DNA from: Acidimicrobiales bacterium
GTDB taxonomy: Bacteria; Actinomycetota; Acidimicrobiia; Acidimicrobiales; UBA8592
Direction of reading: 5' to 3'
Length of the DNA stretch: 64,000 bases
Assembly (NCBI GenBank): GCA_013912105.1
Contig: JACERY010000001.1
Location: forward strand, 124,001-188,000
Shown here: piece by piece, positions 51,859-60,702 of the stretch
Layout: the number at the start of each line of letters is the position of its first letter
Position numbering within the stretch: position 1 is the stretch's first letter
Translations under genes and position numbers: made by a program
Notes under the pieces: model-generated
What the model was told of the DNA's origin: nothing
What the model saw: the letters and a program-made list of their open reading frames with translations, nothing else
The model's database searches: none

Positions 51859-54029
51859 TTGTTAGCAGAATACCCAGCCATCAATTCTTCTTCGGTGATA
51901 TGTTCAACGCTGATAGGGATAGCGCTCATAATCGGTAGTCCCGTAATACGGTCGAAGCCCGAGTCAGAAGTTACTAAGCGATTTGTAGGTGTCCCGATAT
52001 CCCTCACTTTTTCATCAGTTAACGATAACCCACCCCAAGAATGCGACATTGCGATAACCCCTCGCTTCAAGTCTGTGTCAGCTTTTGCTACTCCAACAAC
52101 TGCTGCTCTCGGAGAATCAATTTTTAGTAGGTCTCCTTCATCGGCACCAAGTTCTTTCAGGTCATCAGGGTTGACGTAAGCATAATTAGTAGTGGATACC
52201 TTGGCTAAACCAGGTAACTCTGAACCCAAAGAATTTAATGCGTATTTTAGCCTTCGCCCGATCAAAAGGAATGGGAACTTTTCCTCATCAAATTCAGGGA
52301 AAAAATCATTTCCTGACTTCTCCTCCCGCACTTGGTTAAGCTCTTCAAAAACATCATCAGGACAAACTGCGAATCTGGCTTTATTTTTAGGGTCTCCTGG
52401 CAGAACGGTAATCGGGTTATCGTGTATTACTCGCCTGTTCTCACGCCATTTACTCATCGGTAGCCGTGAATTTCCAAAGACGAAATCTATGACGTCTCCA
52501 TCAGATAATTCATTGTCTATGGGTAATACTCCACCTGGCAAAGTAATAGTGGTTCTCAATCGTTTAGCTATACCAACAAAGACTTCCCATTCATTCAAGA
52601 CATCATCTCCTGAATGAATGACACGATCAGTGTAATTCGTATAAACGGCAGGAAACCGTCGATCCATCACGTTAGGAACATCTTCTCTTTCGAGTTGCAA
52701 GCGAGGGGCAATAACGTAATCAGATAATTCTGCTGTAGCAGTCATCCTATGATCAATTACTACTAGTAAATCTAGGTTCTGAAGTGCCTGTAAAGTCTTA
52801 CGTTGATCAGGCCATGCCTGAACAGGATTCCCGCCGGAGACAATCAATGCACGAACTTGCCCCTCTCCTTCAAGAAGGATCTCATCATTTAAGGCATTAG
52901 TTAGCATTTCATCTGCAAGCCCTGATAGCCCTCTGACCCTGTGCGGCGCTCCGGGTGTAGGAGAACTTGGGGCTTTTACTTGCGCCCTTCGAGTGTCTCC
53001 TGGTGAAAGCATGTAAGGGCTTTCAAGAGTTTCACCCTCTTTCAAAACTCGACCACAGAGTACGTTTAGGGTGAGAACTAAAGACTCCATTAATGTCCCA
53101 TGTGGAGCCATATTTGCTCCTGTTCCTGACCCAGCTGTTCCCTTCGGCCCATTTGAAAAAATTTCCGCTGCTCTCTGGATATCTTGTTCGCGAACATCAC
53201 AACGAGTAGCCGCATATTCAAGAGTGAAAGGATCTGTGGCTTCCTTTAACAGTTCAAGTTGTTTCTTCTCAACATAGGTTTCACAAAAATCTTTATCGAA
53301 GAGATCATTGCGAAGTATGAAATTTATCATTGAGGAAAGAAGAGTAGGGTCCTCCCCTGGTTTTACCTGAAGCCAAACATCAGCCTGCTTTGCTAATTCA
53401 CTTTTTCGTGGATCAACGACAATTAGTTGCAACCCTCGTTCCTTAGCCTCGCGAAGTTTCACAAAGGGGTTAGTCCCCTGAAGACCATTAGATGGCCCAT
53501 AGCTTGAAACAAGAGAGTTGTATCCAACTGCAAGGAGAACATCTGAATCACAAAAATTTTGCCAACCAGCTTCCCATGAACCTAATCGGAGCAAAGAACT
53601 TCGATGTGCAGGCTGATCGATGGTTAAGGATGTATAAAAAGAAGGCGAATTAAAGCCTTTATGCCATGCTGAAGCAACGGGGACACCAATACTATTCTGA
53701 TATGCTCCGGTTCCGATATACGTCGCTACTGAACGCGGTCCGTAATTAGAAACTATTTCGTTGAGTTTAGTAGCAATCTCATCGAGAGCGTCTTCAGATG
53801 CAATTGGCTCAAAGTTTCCCGAATTATTCTTCTTCAATGGGGCGCGTAGCCTACTTGGGCTATGAAATTGATCTGCTAATTGACGACCTTTGATGCAAGA
53901 GTAGCCTCCAAATAATGGATCATCTTTGTCGGCACGAACCGCAATAATTTTCTTACCCTCTTCTACATCAATTTCCATTGGGCACGCAGCGTGGCAAACT
54001 CGACAAAAAGTTTTTTTCGTTTCAATCAT
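51855..54029 (-). CDS. Molybdopterin oxidoreductase (DMSO-reductase family, formate-dehydrogenase-like)
   Basis: A 724-residue molybdenum enzyme. The N-terminal 4Fe-4S motif is CRVCHAACPMEIDVE followed by YSCIKGRQL. SDVLLAVGYNSLVS, LIVVDPRKSELAKQADVWLQV and the LLIGRRLKYALNS C-terminal domain bind the bis-MGD cofactor. There is no twin-Arg signal, so it works in the cytosol, and no electron-transfer partner gene is nearby. It resembles stand-alone FdhF/NAS-type proteins of actinobacteria whose substrates are unknown. It converges with the acyl-CoA synthetase gene (four-base overlap of stops). Confidence 0.85.
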   Translation of the reverse strand: MIETKKTFCRVCHAACPMEIDVEEGKKIIAVRADKDDPLFGGYSCIKGRQLADQFHSPSRLRAPLKKNNSGNFEPIASEDALDEIATKLNEIVSNYGPRSVATYIGTGAYQNSIGVPVASAWHKGFNSPSFYTSLTIDQPAHRSSLLRLGSWEAGWQNFCDSDVLLAVGYNSLVSSYGPSNGLQGTNPFVKLREAKERGLQLIVVDPRKSELAKQADVWLQVKPGEDPTLLSSMINFILRNDLFDKDFCETYVEKKQLELLKEATDPFTLEYAATRCDVREQDIQRAAEIFSNGPKGTAGSGTGANMAPHGTLMESLVLTLNVLCGRVLKEGETLESPYMLSPGDTRRAQVKAPSSPTPGAPHRVRGLSGLADEMLTNALNDEILLEGEGQVRALIVSGGNPVQAWPDQRKTLQALQNLDLLVVIDHRMTATAELSDYVIAPRLQLEREDVPNVMDRRFPAVYTNYTDRVIHSGDDVLNEWEVFVGIAKRLRTTITLPGGVLPIDNELSDGDVIDFVFGNSRLPMSKWRENRRVIHDNPITVLPGDPKNKARFAVCPDDVFEELNQVREEKSGNDFFPEFDEEKFPFLLIGRRLKYALNSLGSELPGLAKVSTTNYAYVNPDDLKELGADEGDLLKIDSPRAAVVGVAKADTDLKRGVIAMSHSWGGLSLTDEKVRDIGTPTNRLVTSDSGFDRITGLPIMSAIPISVEHITEEELMAGYSANN

Positions 54030-54122
54030 CCCTTTAATCTACTTGATTTTCTAAGCAGAGGTTAAATACCTTAACTCCGGTTAAAAAAATACTATTCCTG
54101 AAGTGGCACGCGTAGCTAGAAG

Positions 54123-54980
54123 ATGAGATTGTTTAGCATGACGTATGAATGTTTTGAAGTAACCGAAATTGGAAAAGTCACTCATGTCCAACTGAGTCGC
54201 GGTGATAATTTGAATACTATGATTCCTGCATTTTGGAGTGAACTACCGAAAATTATAAATGCCATAAGTGATGAAGGAAAAGCAAGAGCGATTGTTATAT
54301 CTTCTACTGGAAAACATTTCTGTGCAGGAATGGATCTTTCAGTATTCACAAGCGGTGGATTAGAAAGCGGCGCAAAAATTGAGAAAGGAAGAAGAAACGC
54401 CTTAACAAGAGGGTCTGCCTTACATTTACAGGACAGCTTTACATGTTTTGAGAAAGCTAGAATGCCTGTGCTTACTGCGATTCAAGGTGGTTGTGTAGGA
54501 GGTGCGGTAGACATGGTAACTGCTGCCGATATGCGTTATGCATCTGAGGATGCTTGGTTTTGTATTCAAGAAATAAATATTGGAATGACCGCAGATGTTG
54601 GGACTCTTCAAAGACTCCCAAAAATAATCCCTGAAGGTGTTGCTAGAGAATTAGCTTATACAGGTAGACGAATGTCGGCAAAGAAAGCATACGAAGTAGG
54701 TCTTGTTAACCAAATTTTTTCAACCCATGAGGAGCTTGTAGAAGGTGTCTTAGATATTGCTGGAGAAATTGCAACTAAATCCCCACTTGCTATTTGGGGA
54801 ACCAAAGAAAGCATAAACTTCACTCGAGACCATTCTGTAGCTGACAGTTTGAACTTTATTGCAACTTGGCAAGCTGGCATGTATCAGCCGCAAGATATGG
54901 CGTCAGTTTTTGAAGCACAATCAAAGAATGAAGAACCAGAATTTGATGACCTTCCACCGGCCAGGCCTGGTTTAGCTTAG
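54123..54980 (+). CDS. Delta3,5-delta2,4-dienoyl-CoA isomerase-like crotonase
   Basis: A 285-residue crotonase. GKHFCAGMDLSVF forms the oxyanion hole, and GGCVGGAVDMVTAADMRYA carries the position of the first acidic residue as Asp. INIGMTADVGTLQRLPKIIP closely resembles ECH1-type dienoyl-CoA isomerases, including the Asp residues that act as acid/base. It would isomerise 3,5-dienoyl-CoAs during unsaturated acyl degradation. ATG 54123 is used; ATG 54138 is possible. It converges with an acyl-CoA dehydrogenase gene, the stops overlapping by four bases. Confidence 0.82.
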   Translation: MRLFSMTYECFEVTEIGKVTHVQLSRGDNLNTMIPAFWSELPKIINAISDEGKARAIVISSTGKHFCAGMDLSVFTSGGLESGAKIEKGRRNALTRGSALHLQDSFTCFEKARMPVLTAIQGGCVGGAVDMVTAADMRYASEDAWFCIQEINIGMTADVGTLQRLPKIIPEGVARELAYTGRRMSAKKAYEVGLVNQIFSTHEELVEGVLDIAGEIATKSPLAIWGTKESINFTRDHSVADSLNFIATWQAGMYQPQDMASVFEAQSKNEEPEFDDLPPARPGLA

Positions 54981-56545
54981 CTAGCAAGCAGCCGTCTACC
55001 AATTAATTTGAGGCATAACGTCTCATCCGCTCCTTCAAATATTGATAGTACTCTTGCATCAACAAACAGTCGACTTACGGCATACTCCTCTGCATAACCA
55101 AATCCGCCATGGATTTGCATCGCCTCTCTTGTAACCCATTCAGCTGCTTTGCAGGAATAGGCTTTAACCATAGCTGCTTCTAAAGTTCCTGAACCCTCGG
55201 ACATAAGTTCTCCAACTTTGTAGGTATATTGCCGACACGCCTGAATTAAAGCAGCCATACGTCCTAACTTTGTTTGAGTTAACTGATACTGCGAAAGAGA
55301 TTGTCCAAATACTACGCGTTCGTCACTATATTGTGTTGCCTCTTCGTATGCTCGTTGCATTACCCCTACTGCACGCGCAGCTGTTTGTAATCTTCCATTC
55401 TCAAAGCCAGCCATTTGTAAATAAAAACCTCTCCCAACACCTTCCGCTTCGCCAATAAGCGCTTCATTTGGGACTTCCCAATTCTGGAAAGAAATCTCGA
55501 AACTATGCATTCCTCTATATCCAATTGTTGGAATAGCTCTTCCTTGCATTCTTCCCCCAGTTTCCTGTCGTAAATCAAAATGGTGTCCTTTCACTCTTTC
55601 TTTCTGAACAACAAAAACACTAAGCCCTCTGTGACTTGCCGCTGAATCAGGGTTTGTTCTTGCTAAAACCATTAAAAGATCTGCTCGGCCTGCGAAGGTA
55701 CACCATGTCTTTACTCCATTCAATTCCCATGCGCCACTGGCTTTTTGCCTTGCCGATGTAGTAATAGAGGCAACATCGCTTCCATGGTCGGGTTCGGTAA
55801 CAGCAACAGCAGACATGTAGTTTCCACTTGCAATTTTTGGTAAGAGTTCTTTCTTCTGCTTTTCAGTTCCACCATTTTCTATTGCTCTGGCCAGGATTTC
55901 AGGCCTAGTGATAAGAGAACCCCCGATACTTAGGGAAGCTCGAGATAACTCTTCAGTTGCTATAACCATCCCGTAATTATCTAAAGCAGAACCTATTGCA
56001 GTCCCGCCATACTTCTGAGGTATTGAAAGGCCAAAACATCCTAGATCTGCAAGCCCTTCAATAACTGATTCAGGCACATCTAAGTCTTCCCTATGCACTT
56101 TCTCTGCAAGGTGTTCAATATGCTCTCTCCCGAAACGTCGGAAGGTATCAGCAACTAACTGTAACTCGTCACTTAAATACGAGTTAGCTTTCATAGAAGC
56201 TACTTTTGAATAATTTTGTGGGGTTCCGTGAGATGCTACAAAGTTTTTTAATTGTTCAAGGTCTGATTTCTCTATTCCCCAAATTTCTTCAAGACCGAAA
56301 GACATATCGGCGATTGAGCGTAAGGTATCTGCGCAAAAGACATCAACCATATATTTTTCTTCTTCACCATTTTCTCCGAATGAAATAAAGCTCTCTGAAA
56401 TTGAAAGCGCTGCAGTGGCGTGTGCTAGTTCGTATAAAAATACTTGGTTCTGGTCCGAGGTTTCCCCGCTTCTAACGTAATCTAACCCTGCTGAAATAAT
56501 ATTTCGTGCGCTGATGAGGGCTTGAGAGGCTGTATCAGAACTCAT
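54977..56545 (-). CDS. Acyl-CoA dehydrogenase, long form
   Basis: A 522-residue acyl-CoA dehydrogenase. The catalytic core begins near residue 130 (LVADTFRRFGREHIEHLAEK), with AVAVTEPDHGSDVASI, RVVFGQSLSQYQLTQTKLGR and LSIFEGADETLCLKLIGRRL, where the Glu of FEGA is the usual base. About 125 N-terminal residues form a helical extension (LISARNIISAGLDYVRSGE) absent from ordinary 380-residue enzymes. The extension is typical of longer family members, but its role is unknown. A ribosome site AAGGG precedes ATG 56545. Confidence 0.86.
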   Translation of the reverse strand: MSSDTASQALISARNIISAGLDYVRSGETSDQNQVFLYELAHATAALSISESFISFGENGEEEKYMVDVFCADTLRSIADMSFGLEEIWGIEKSDLEQLKNFVASHGTPQNYSKVASMKANSYLSDELQLVADTFRRFGREHIEHLAEKVHREDLDVPESVIEGLADLGCFGLSIPQKYGGTAIGSALDNYGMVIATEELSRASLSIGGSLITRPEILARAIENGGTEKQKKELLPKIASGNYMSAVAVTEPDHGSDVASITTSARQKASGAWELNGVKTWCTFAGRADLLMVLARTNPDSAASHRGLSVFVVQKERVKGHHFDLRQETGGRMQGRAIPTIGYRGMHSFEISFQNWEVPNEALIGEAEGVGRGFYLQMAGFENGRLQTAARAVGVMQRAYEEATQYSDERVVFGQSLSQYQLTQTKLGRMAALIQACRQYTYKVGELMSEGSGTLEAAMVKAYSCKAAEWVTREAMQIHGGFGYAEEYAVSRLFVDARVLSIFEGADETLCLKLIGRRLLAS

Positions 56546-56754
56546 TTTTTCCCTTCAGTAGCTAGCAAACTTGGAGTCGTCTGAATTTCCATTCTACGGG
56601 TTTGATTTACCTCAGACACTTTCAATAGAAAATCATCTTTTGATAAAGCAGCGTCATTATCTTTGATTTAACTTGGGTTCTTATCACTTAATATTCTTAT
56701 CCCGCCTATAACTCCCTAGTTGTCTTCTGTTTCCAAAAAATGGACAATCATTGT

Positions 56755-56770
56755 GTTCTAATCTTAGAAC
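56755..56770. promoter_or_regulatory. 16-base inverted repeat upstream of an LLM gene
   Basis: GTTCTAA-TC-TTAGAAC is a perfect 7-2-7 inverted repeat 17 bases before ATG 56788. Its size and geometry match a dimeric regulator site. The rest of the 242-base gap shows only AT-rich sequence. Confidence 0.35.
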
Positions 56771-56787
56771 TTAGCTAGTTTAAGAAT

Positions 56788-57657
56788 ATGAATTCCCCCC
56801 ACATAACGGCAGGAGTGCATTTACCGCAAGCAGGACCTGCTGCTTCAGGAGATTCAATAACTGAAGTAGCACAATGTGCAGAAAAACTAGGTTTCAGTGA
56901 TGTTTGGGTAAGTGACCACTTAGTAGTTCCGTCTGAAGCTGAATATCCTCCATCTGCTTATATATATGAGCCATTGGCAGTTATGTCTTGGGTTGCAGCT
57001 AAGACAACGAGAATCCGAATAGGAACTACTGTTCTAGTTTTACCAATGCGTAACCCTGTAGTTACAGCAAAATCTCTTGCATCAATTGATCAGTTAAGCG
57101 GTGGCAGAACGATACTCGGTACCGCAGCAGGATGGCTTAAAGAAGAATTCTCCGCTCTAGGCATACCTTTCAACGAGAGAGGCCCACGAACAGATGAAGC
57201 ATTAGAAATCATCCAAAGGCTATGGGACGACGACCATATAACAGCTTCCTACCCTATACACGGGTCTGAATTTATTAATATGAGATCTAAACCTCAACCA
57301 ATTGGAGATATCCCGATTTGGATTGGCGGACATGCTGATGTTGCGCTTCGGAGAGCGTGCCGAGTAGGCGACGGGTGGCATGGAGCTTTCCTCTCCCCTG
57401 CAGAAACATTGAAGAGAATCAAGAAATTAAACTCTTATAAGCGGAAGGAAAAATTTATAATCTCGATGAGAACTAATTGGGATCCAATAGAAGATGACAT
57501 AAAAAAAATCGTGTCAGAACTTAACGATTATATGGAGGTTGGAGTGACACATTTTCTTCCGGAGCCAAGACAAAGACGCATTGAAAAATACTTGCAATCA
57601 GTTCAGATTCTGGCTGATATCTTCCACGAATCCGGCATACACATGTCGGATCGTTAA
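56788..57657 (+). CDS. LLM-class (F420-type) oxidoreductase
   Basis: A 289-residue short luciferase-like enzyme, TIGR03619-like. FSDVWVSDHLVVPSEAEYPP, IGTTVLVLPMRNPVVTAKSLA, GGRTILGTAAGWLKEEFSALG and IPIWIGGHADVALRRACRVG are typical of the F420-dependent group found in mycobacteria and Acidimicrobiia. The substrate is unknown. A 7-2-7 inverted repeat lies just upstream, suggesting its own control. Confidence 0.86.
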   Translation: MNSPHITAGVHLPQAGPAASGDSITEVAQCAEKLGFSDVWVSDHLVVPSEAEYPPSAYIYEPLAVMSWVAAKTTRIRIGTTVLVLPMRNPVVTAKSLASIDQLSGGRTILGTAAGWLKEEFSALGIPFNERGPRTDEALEIIQRLWDDDHITASYPIHGSEFINMRSKPQPIGDIPIWIGGHADVALRRACRVGDGWHGAFLSPAETLKRIKKLNSYKRKEKFIISMRTNWDPIEDDIKKIVSELNDYMEVGVTHFLPEPRQRRIEKYLQSVQILADIFHESGIHMSDR

Positions 57658-57688
57658 AGATCTGTCTCTACTAATCAATATTTTCTTT

Positions 57689-58120
57689 TCACTTTTGAGA
57701 AATAACTTTCTCGCGTGTTGGTACTTTACAGCCGACATACCACACACCAAAAATCCCGACAGTTCCTACAATAAATCGAATGCTTATCTGATTAAGAGCA
57801 AAAACGATACTCAACACCACAGCTAAGGACATCATAGTAATAGCTATTATTTTAGATTTTCTAGGCATACCTAAACCGGATCTATGATCTTGAACAAATT
57901 TTCCAATTCCGGGTAATTGAAGAACCCATCTCTCAAAACGGGGACTTGATTTAGCAAAACACCAAGCAGCCATAATCATAAAAACTGTCGTTGGCAGTCC
58001 TGGTACTAGTACCCCTATAAATCCTACAGCGACGAAAATAAACCCGATGACAAGAAGGAGATAACGGAGAACAGTTGACTTGACCATCTGATTCCTATTG
58101 CTATCCGTATCACTCATCAT
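57689..58120 (-). CDS. DUF454 (YbaN-like) inner-membrane protein
   Basis: A 143-residue YbaN/DUF454 membrane protein. LRYLLLVIGFIFVAVGFIGVLVPGLPTTVF matches the family's opening helix and the GxxxPGLPTTxF motif, and SSPRFERWVLQLPGIGKFV follows. A second membrane segment pair starts near IIAITMMSLAVVLSIVF. The family function is unknown. The start at ATG 58120 (or 58117) lies behind AGGTGAG; the longer GTG start at 58126 is less likely. Confidence 0.85.
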   Translation of the reverse strand: MMSDTDSNRNQMVKSTVLRYLLLVIGFIFVAVGFIGVLVPGLPTTVFMIMAAWCFAKSSPRFERWVLQLPGIGKFVQDHRSGLGMPRKSKIIAITMMSLAVVLSIVFALNQISIRFIVGTVGIFGVWYVGCKVPTREKVISQK

Positions 58121-58188
58121 TCTCACCTAACACTAGTCTTGAAGCATTACTGTTAGTAGTAACAGGGTAACTCTTGTAAGCTAACACA

Positions 58189-58953
58189 ATGGGGGAAGAT
58201 ACAAAGATTACAGAACTCATCAGTTTGACGGGTAAGAGAGCGCTTGTAACAGGCGGGTTAAAAGGAATAGGTAAATCTATAGCTTTAAGACTCTCTGAAA
58301 GCGGAGCCAAGGTTCTAGTCGCAGATGCAGATCCAGCAGTTAACAAAGAAACTGCAAGCGAAAATATCTCTTTTGTTGAATGCGACATTACTGAACACAG
58401 TCAAGTAACTGAAACTATTGGTAAAGCGGCCGGCAATTCTGGACTTGATTTCCTCGTCAATAACGCTGGGATCTTCCCTACAACTGGCCCAATAGAAAAA
58501 GTGACTGATGAATTTATTACTAGAATGTTTGAGGTAAATATTCGAGCACAATTCAGCGTTTCACGCGAAGCTTCTAAGCTAATGAATCGTGGAGGAGCAA
58601 TTGTCAACATTTCATCTATAGCTGCAATAAGCGGCGGTGCAAATATAAGTGCTTACAGTACTTCTAAGGCCGCAATTCTTGGCTTAACGCAATCTTTCGC
58701 TAACGAGCTTGGCCCAAGAGGGATTCGAGTCAACGCAATCGCACCCGGTATCATTGACACTCCCGGAGTACAGGAGCAATTGGAACCGCTAAAGGCTGGG
58801 GGCCTTGACATTGATACTGCCATAGCAGCAAATCCTTTACGCATCCCAGGGAAACCTGACTACATAGCACGCTCTGCTCTCTTCCTAGTTTCCGATTTAG
58901 CTGAGTTCATAACTGGCCACCTACTTGTTGTAGATGGCGGATCAACTGCTTGA
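58189..58953 (+). CDS. Short-chain dehydrogenase/reductase
   Basis: A 254-residue SDR. LVTGGLKGIGKSIA is the cofactor site and NNAGIF is intact. VNISSIAAISG gives the catalytic Ser and YSTSK the Tyr-Lys pair. VVDGGSTA closes the protein. It likely oxidises a dihydrodiol or alcohol made by the Rieske oxygenase, whose gene starts 11 bases after its stop; dioxygenase/dehydrogenase pairing is common. The specificity is not shown. Confidence 0.88.
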   Translation: MGEDTKITELISLTGKRALVTGGLKGIGKSIALRLSESGAKVLVADADPAVNKETASENISFVECDITEHSQVTETIGKAAGNSGLDFLVNNAGIFPTTGPIEKVTDEFITRMFEVNIRAQFSVSREASKLMNRGGAIVNISSIAAISGGANISAYSTSKAAILGLTQSFANELGPRGIRVNAIAPGIIDTPGVQEQLEPLKAGGLDIDTAIAANPLRIPGKPDYIARSALFLVSDLAEFITGHLLVVDGGSTA

Positions 58954-58964
58954 AAGGGAAAGGT

Positions 58965-60239
58965 ATGAAGTCAAAAACAATTCAGGAGATCAGAGAGAAG
59001 ATAATCTACGAAATTTCTAGGACTGCCCCACCTGAAGGCTTTCCTAAATTCCATGATATTCCCAGAGAAAGATATGTTTCTCAAGAATTCTATGAACTTG
59101 AACAAGAGTTCGTATTTGGCAATTCATGGGTCATAGCCGGACGAGAAACAGACCTAGAAGCACCCGGTGACTTTTTTACATTCAAAAAACTCGGAGAGCC
59201 CATGATCCTTATTCGAGGAAATGACGAAAAAATTCGCTGTTTCTATAATACTTGCCAACATCGGGGAGCACCTGTTGTTAGAGATGATAAAGGATCCTCT
59301 AAAAGACTCCGCTGCCAATATCATTCATGGAGCTACGATATAACTAGCGGGGCTTTGGTAGCTGTTCCGGATGAACATGATTTCGTTGACTTAGATCGAA
59401 CTCAACGATGCTTACCACGAATAAGTTGCGAAACTTTTGCAGGTTTTATTTTCATAAATAAAAACCCGGATGCAAAACCTCTGATGGAAAGCCTTGGTAG
59501 ATCTCGAGAAATGCTAGATCCTTTAGATTGCCAATCACTCAAAGAGGTCTATCGGGACAGCATGATAGTCCCGTGTAACTGGAAAGTAACAGCTGAAGCT
59601 TTTCTGGAGGTTTATCATTTCAAACATATTCATTCAAATAAAGAAGGCTGGGCCACACTAGATAGCAAGAAGTCCGCAATGGGGCTATATCCCCAAGGAC
59701 ACAGTCGAATGGTTACTGGCTACTCAGATCAACACGTGCAACGATCTAATATGAACAACTGGGATGATTGGAAACCTATTGATAATGGTGATTTTAAAAT
59801 AGTCCAGTCAACAAGTCAGGATTTCTTGAACATGTTGGACTGCACTAGTACAGCTGTTAGCTACTTTCCAAATACAATCATCCCATTGGGGGTTTTTGGG
59901 TTTCCCATTCTTCTTTTCTGGCCAATTGATATTGGCACAACTCTGCTTGAATGGTTTTATTACGCTCCTCCTGATTGGGAAGGTGATGAATTGCCCCTTC
60001 ACTGGAAGATTCGTGCAAAACAATTCAATCAAATTATGGATGAAGATAAATACAATATGGAACCAATGCAGGAATCTCTTAATTCTAAAGCTTTTACAGG
60101 AGTTCCTATTAGTTATCAGGAACGGCGAATTTGGCATCTTCATGAAGAAATCGATAGAAAAATCGGTCTTGATCGTATCGAGAAAGGGCTCAGAATGGAT
60201 CAGCTTCTCGAGCCATATCTTATTGATGAACATGTTTGA
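58965..60239 (+). CDS. Rieske ring-hydroxylating oxygenase alpha subunit
   Basis: A 424-residue oxygenase alpha subunit. The Rieske 2Fe-2S site is CQHRGAPV (Cys97, His99) and CQYHSWSY (Cys117, His120). The mononuclear iron site follows in AEAFLEVYHFKHIH, with the bridging acid/His pattern of the family. It hydroxylates an aromatic or cyclic substrate, using electrons from a ferredoxin/reductase not encoded here. ATG 58965 follows AAAGGGAAAGG; TTG 58950 is an alternative. It overlaps the VOC gene by eight bases. Confidence 0.9.
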   Translation: MKSKTIQEIREKIIYEISRTAPPEGFPKFHDIPRERYVSQEFYELEQEFVFGNSWVIAGRETDLEAPGDFFTFKKLGEPMILIRGNDEKIRCFYNTCQHRGAPVVRDDKGSSKRLRCQYHSWSYDITSGALVAVPDEHDFVDLDRTQRCLPRISCETFAGFIFINKNPDAKPLMESLGRSREMLDPLDCQSLKEVYRDSMIVPCNWKVTAEAFLEVYHFKHIHSNKEGWATLDSKKSAMGLYPQGHSRMVTGYSDQHVQRSNMNNWDDWKPIDNGDFKIVQSTSQDFLNMLDCTSTAVSYFPNTIIPLGVFGFPILLFWPIDIGTTLLEWFYYAPPDWEGDELPLHWKIRAKQFNQIMDEDKYNMEPMQESLNSKAFTGVPISYQERRIWHLHEEIDRKIGLDRIEKGLRMDQLLEPYLIDEHV

Positions 60240-60702
60240 TTTACAGGAAATATTTCATATAGGAATCCGTGTTCCCGATATTTATCAAGCAATGGAGGAA
60301 ATGGGTGATTCGCTTAACCTTACGTGGGCCGAAGTTGTTGAGTCGCCTGGCCAAAGTATTTGGACTCCAGATCATGGCCAACAGAAAGTTCCCTTGAAAT
60401 TCGTTTATTCATGTGAAGGGCCGCAACATATTGAATTACTTGAAGGAGCTTCAGGTTCATTTTGGGATGGGAGTGAAGATTCCGGCGTTCATCATGTTGG
60501 AGTTTGGGTGGAGGATGTTGAAGAAGAAACCAATCGTCTTATACGCCTAGGTTGGAAATTACTCGCATCCGGAAGGTCTCCTGAAGAAGGTTATGCTGGA
60601 ATGACATATCTTGCTCCTGTTAGCGGAACAATAGTTGAGCTTGTTACACCAGCGATAAAACCTAGGTTTGAGCGGTGGTGGGCTGGCGGTTCGCTAAGTT
60701 AA
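60232..60702 (+). CDS. VOC-superfamily (glyoxalase/extradiol-type) protein
   Basis: A 156-residue vicinal-oxygen-chelate protein with two beta-alpha-beta-beta-beta repeats. Metal ligands are the His of EIFHIGIRVPD, the Glu of PQHIELLEG, the His of GVHHVGVWVED and the Glu of TIVELVTPA. It could be an extradiol dioxygenase-like, epimerase or glyoxalase-type enzyme; a catechol cleavage role would fit its position right after the Rieske oxygenase (8-base overlap). ATG 60232 is preferred over 60226; the same open frame extends back inside the oxygenase without coding character. Confidence 0.82.
   Translation: MFDLQEIFHIGIRVPDIYQAMEEMGDSLNLTWAEVVESPGQSIWTPDHGQQKVPLKFVYSCEGPQHIELLEGASGSFWDGSEDSGVHHVGVWVEDVEEETNRLIRLGWKLLASGRSPEEGYAGMTYLAPVSGTIVELVTPAIKPRFERWWAGGSLS

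Noticed and set aside
59896..60231. Long N-terminal frame ahead of the VOC protein
   Set aside because: It is the shadow of the Rieske oxygenase gene; the VOC fold begins right after ATG 60232.
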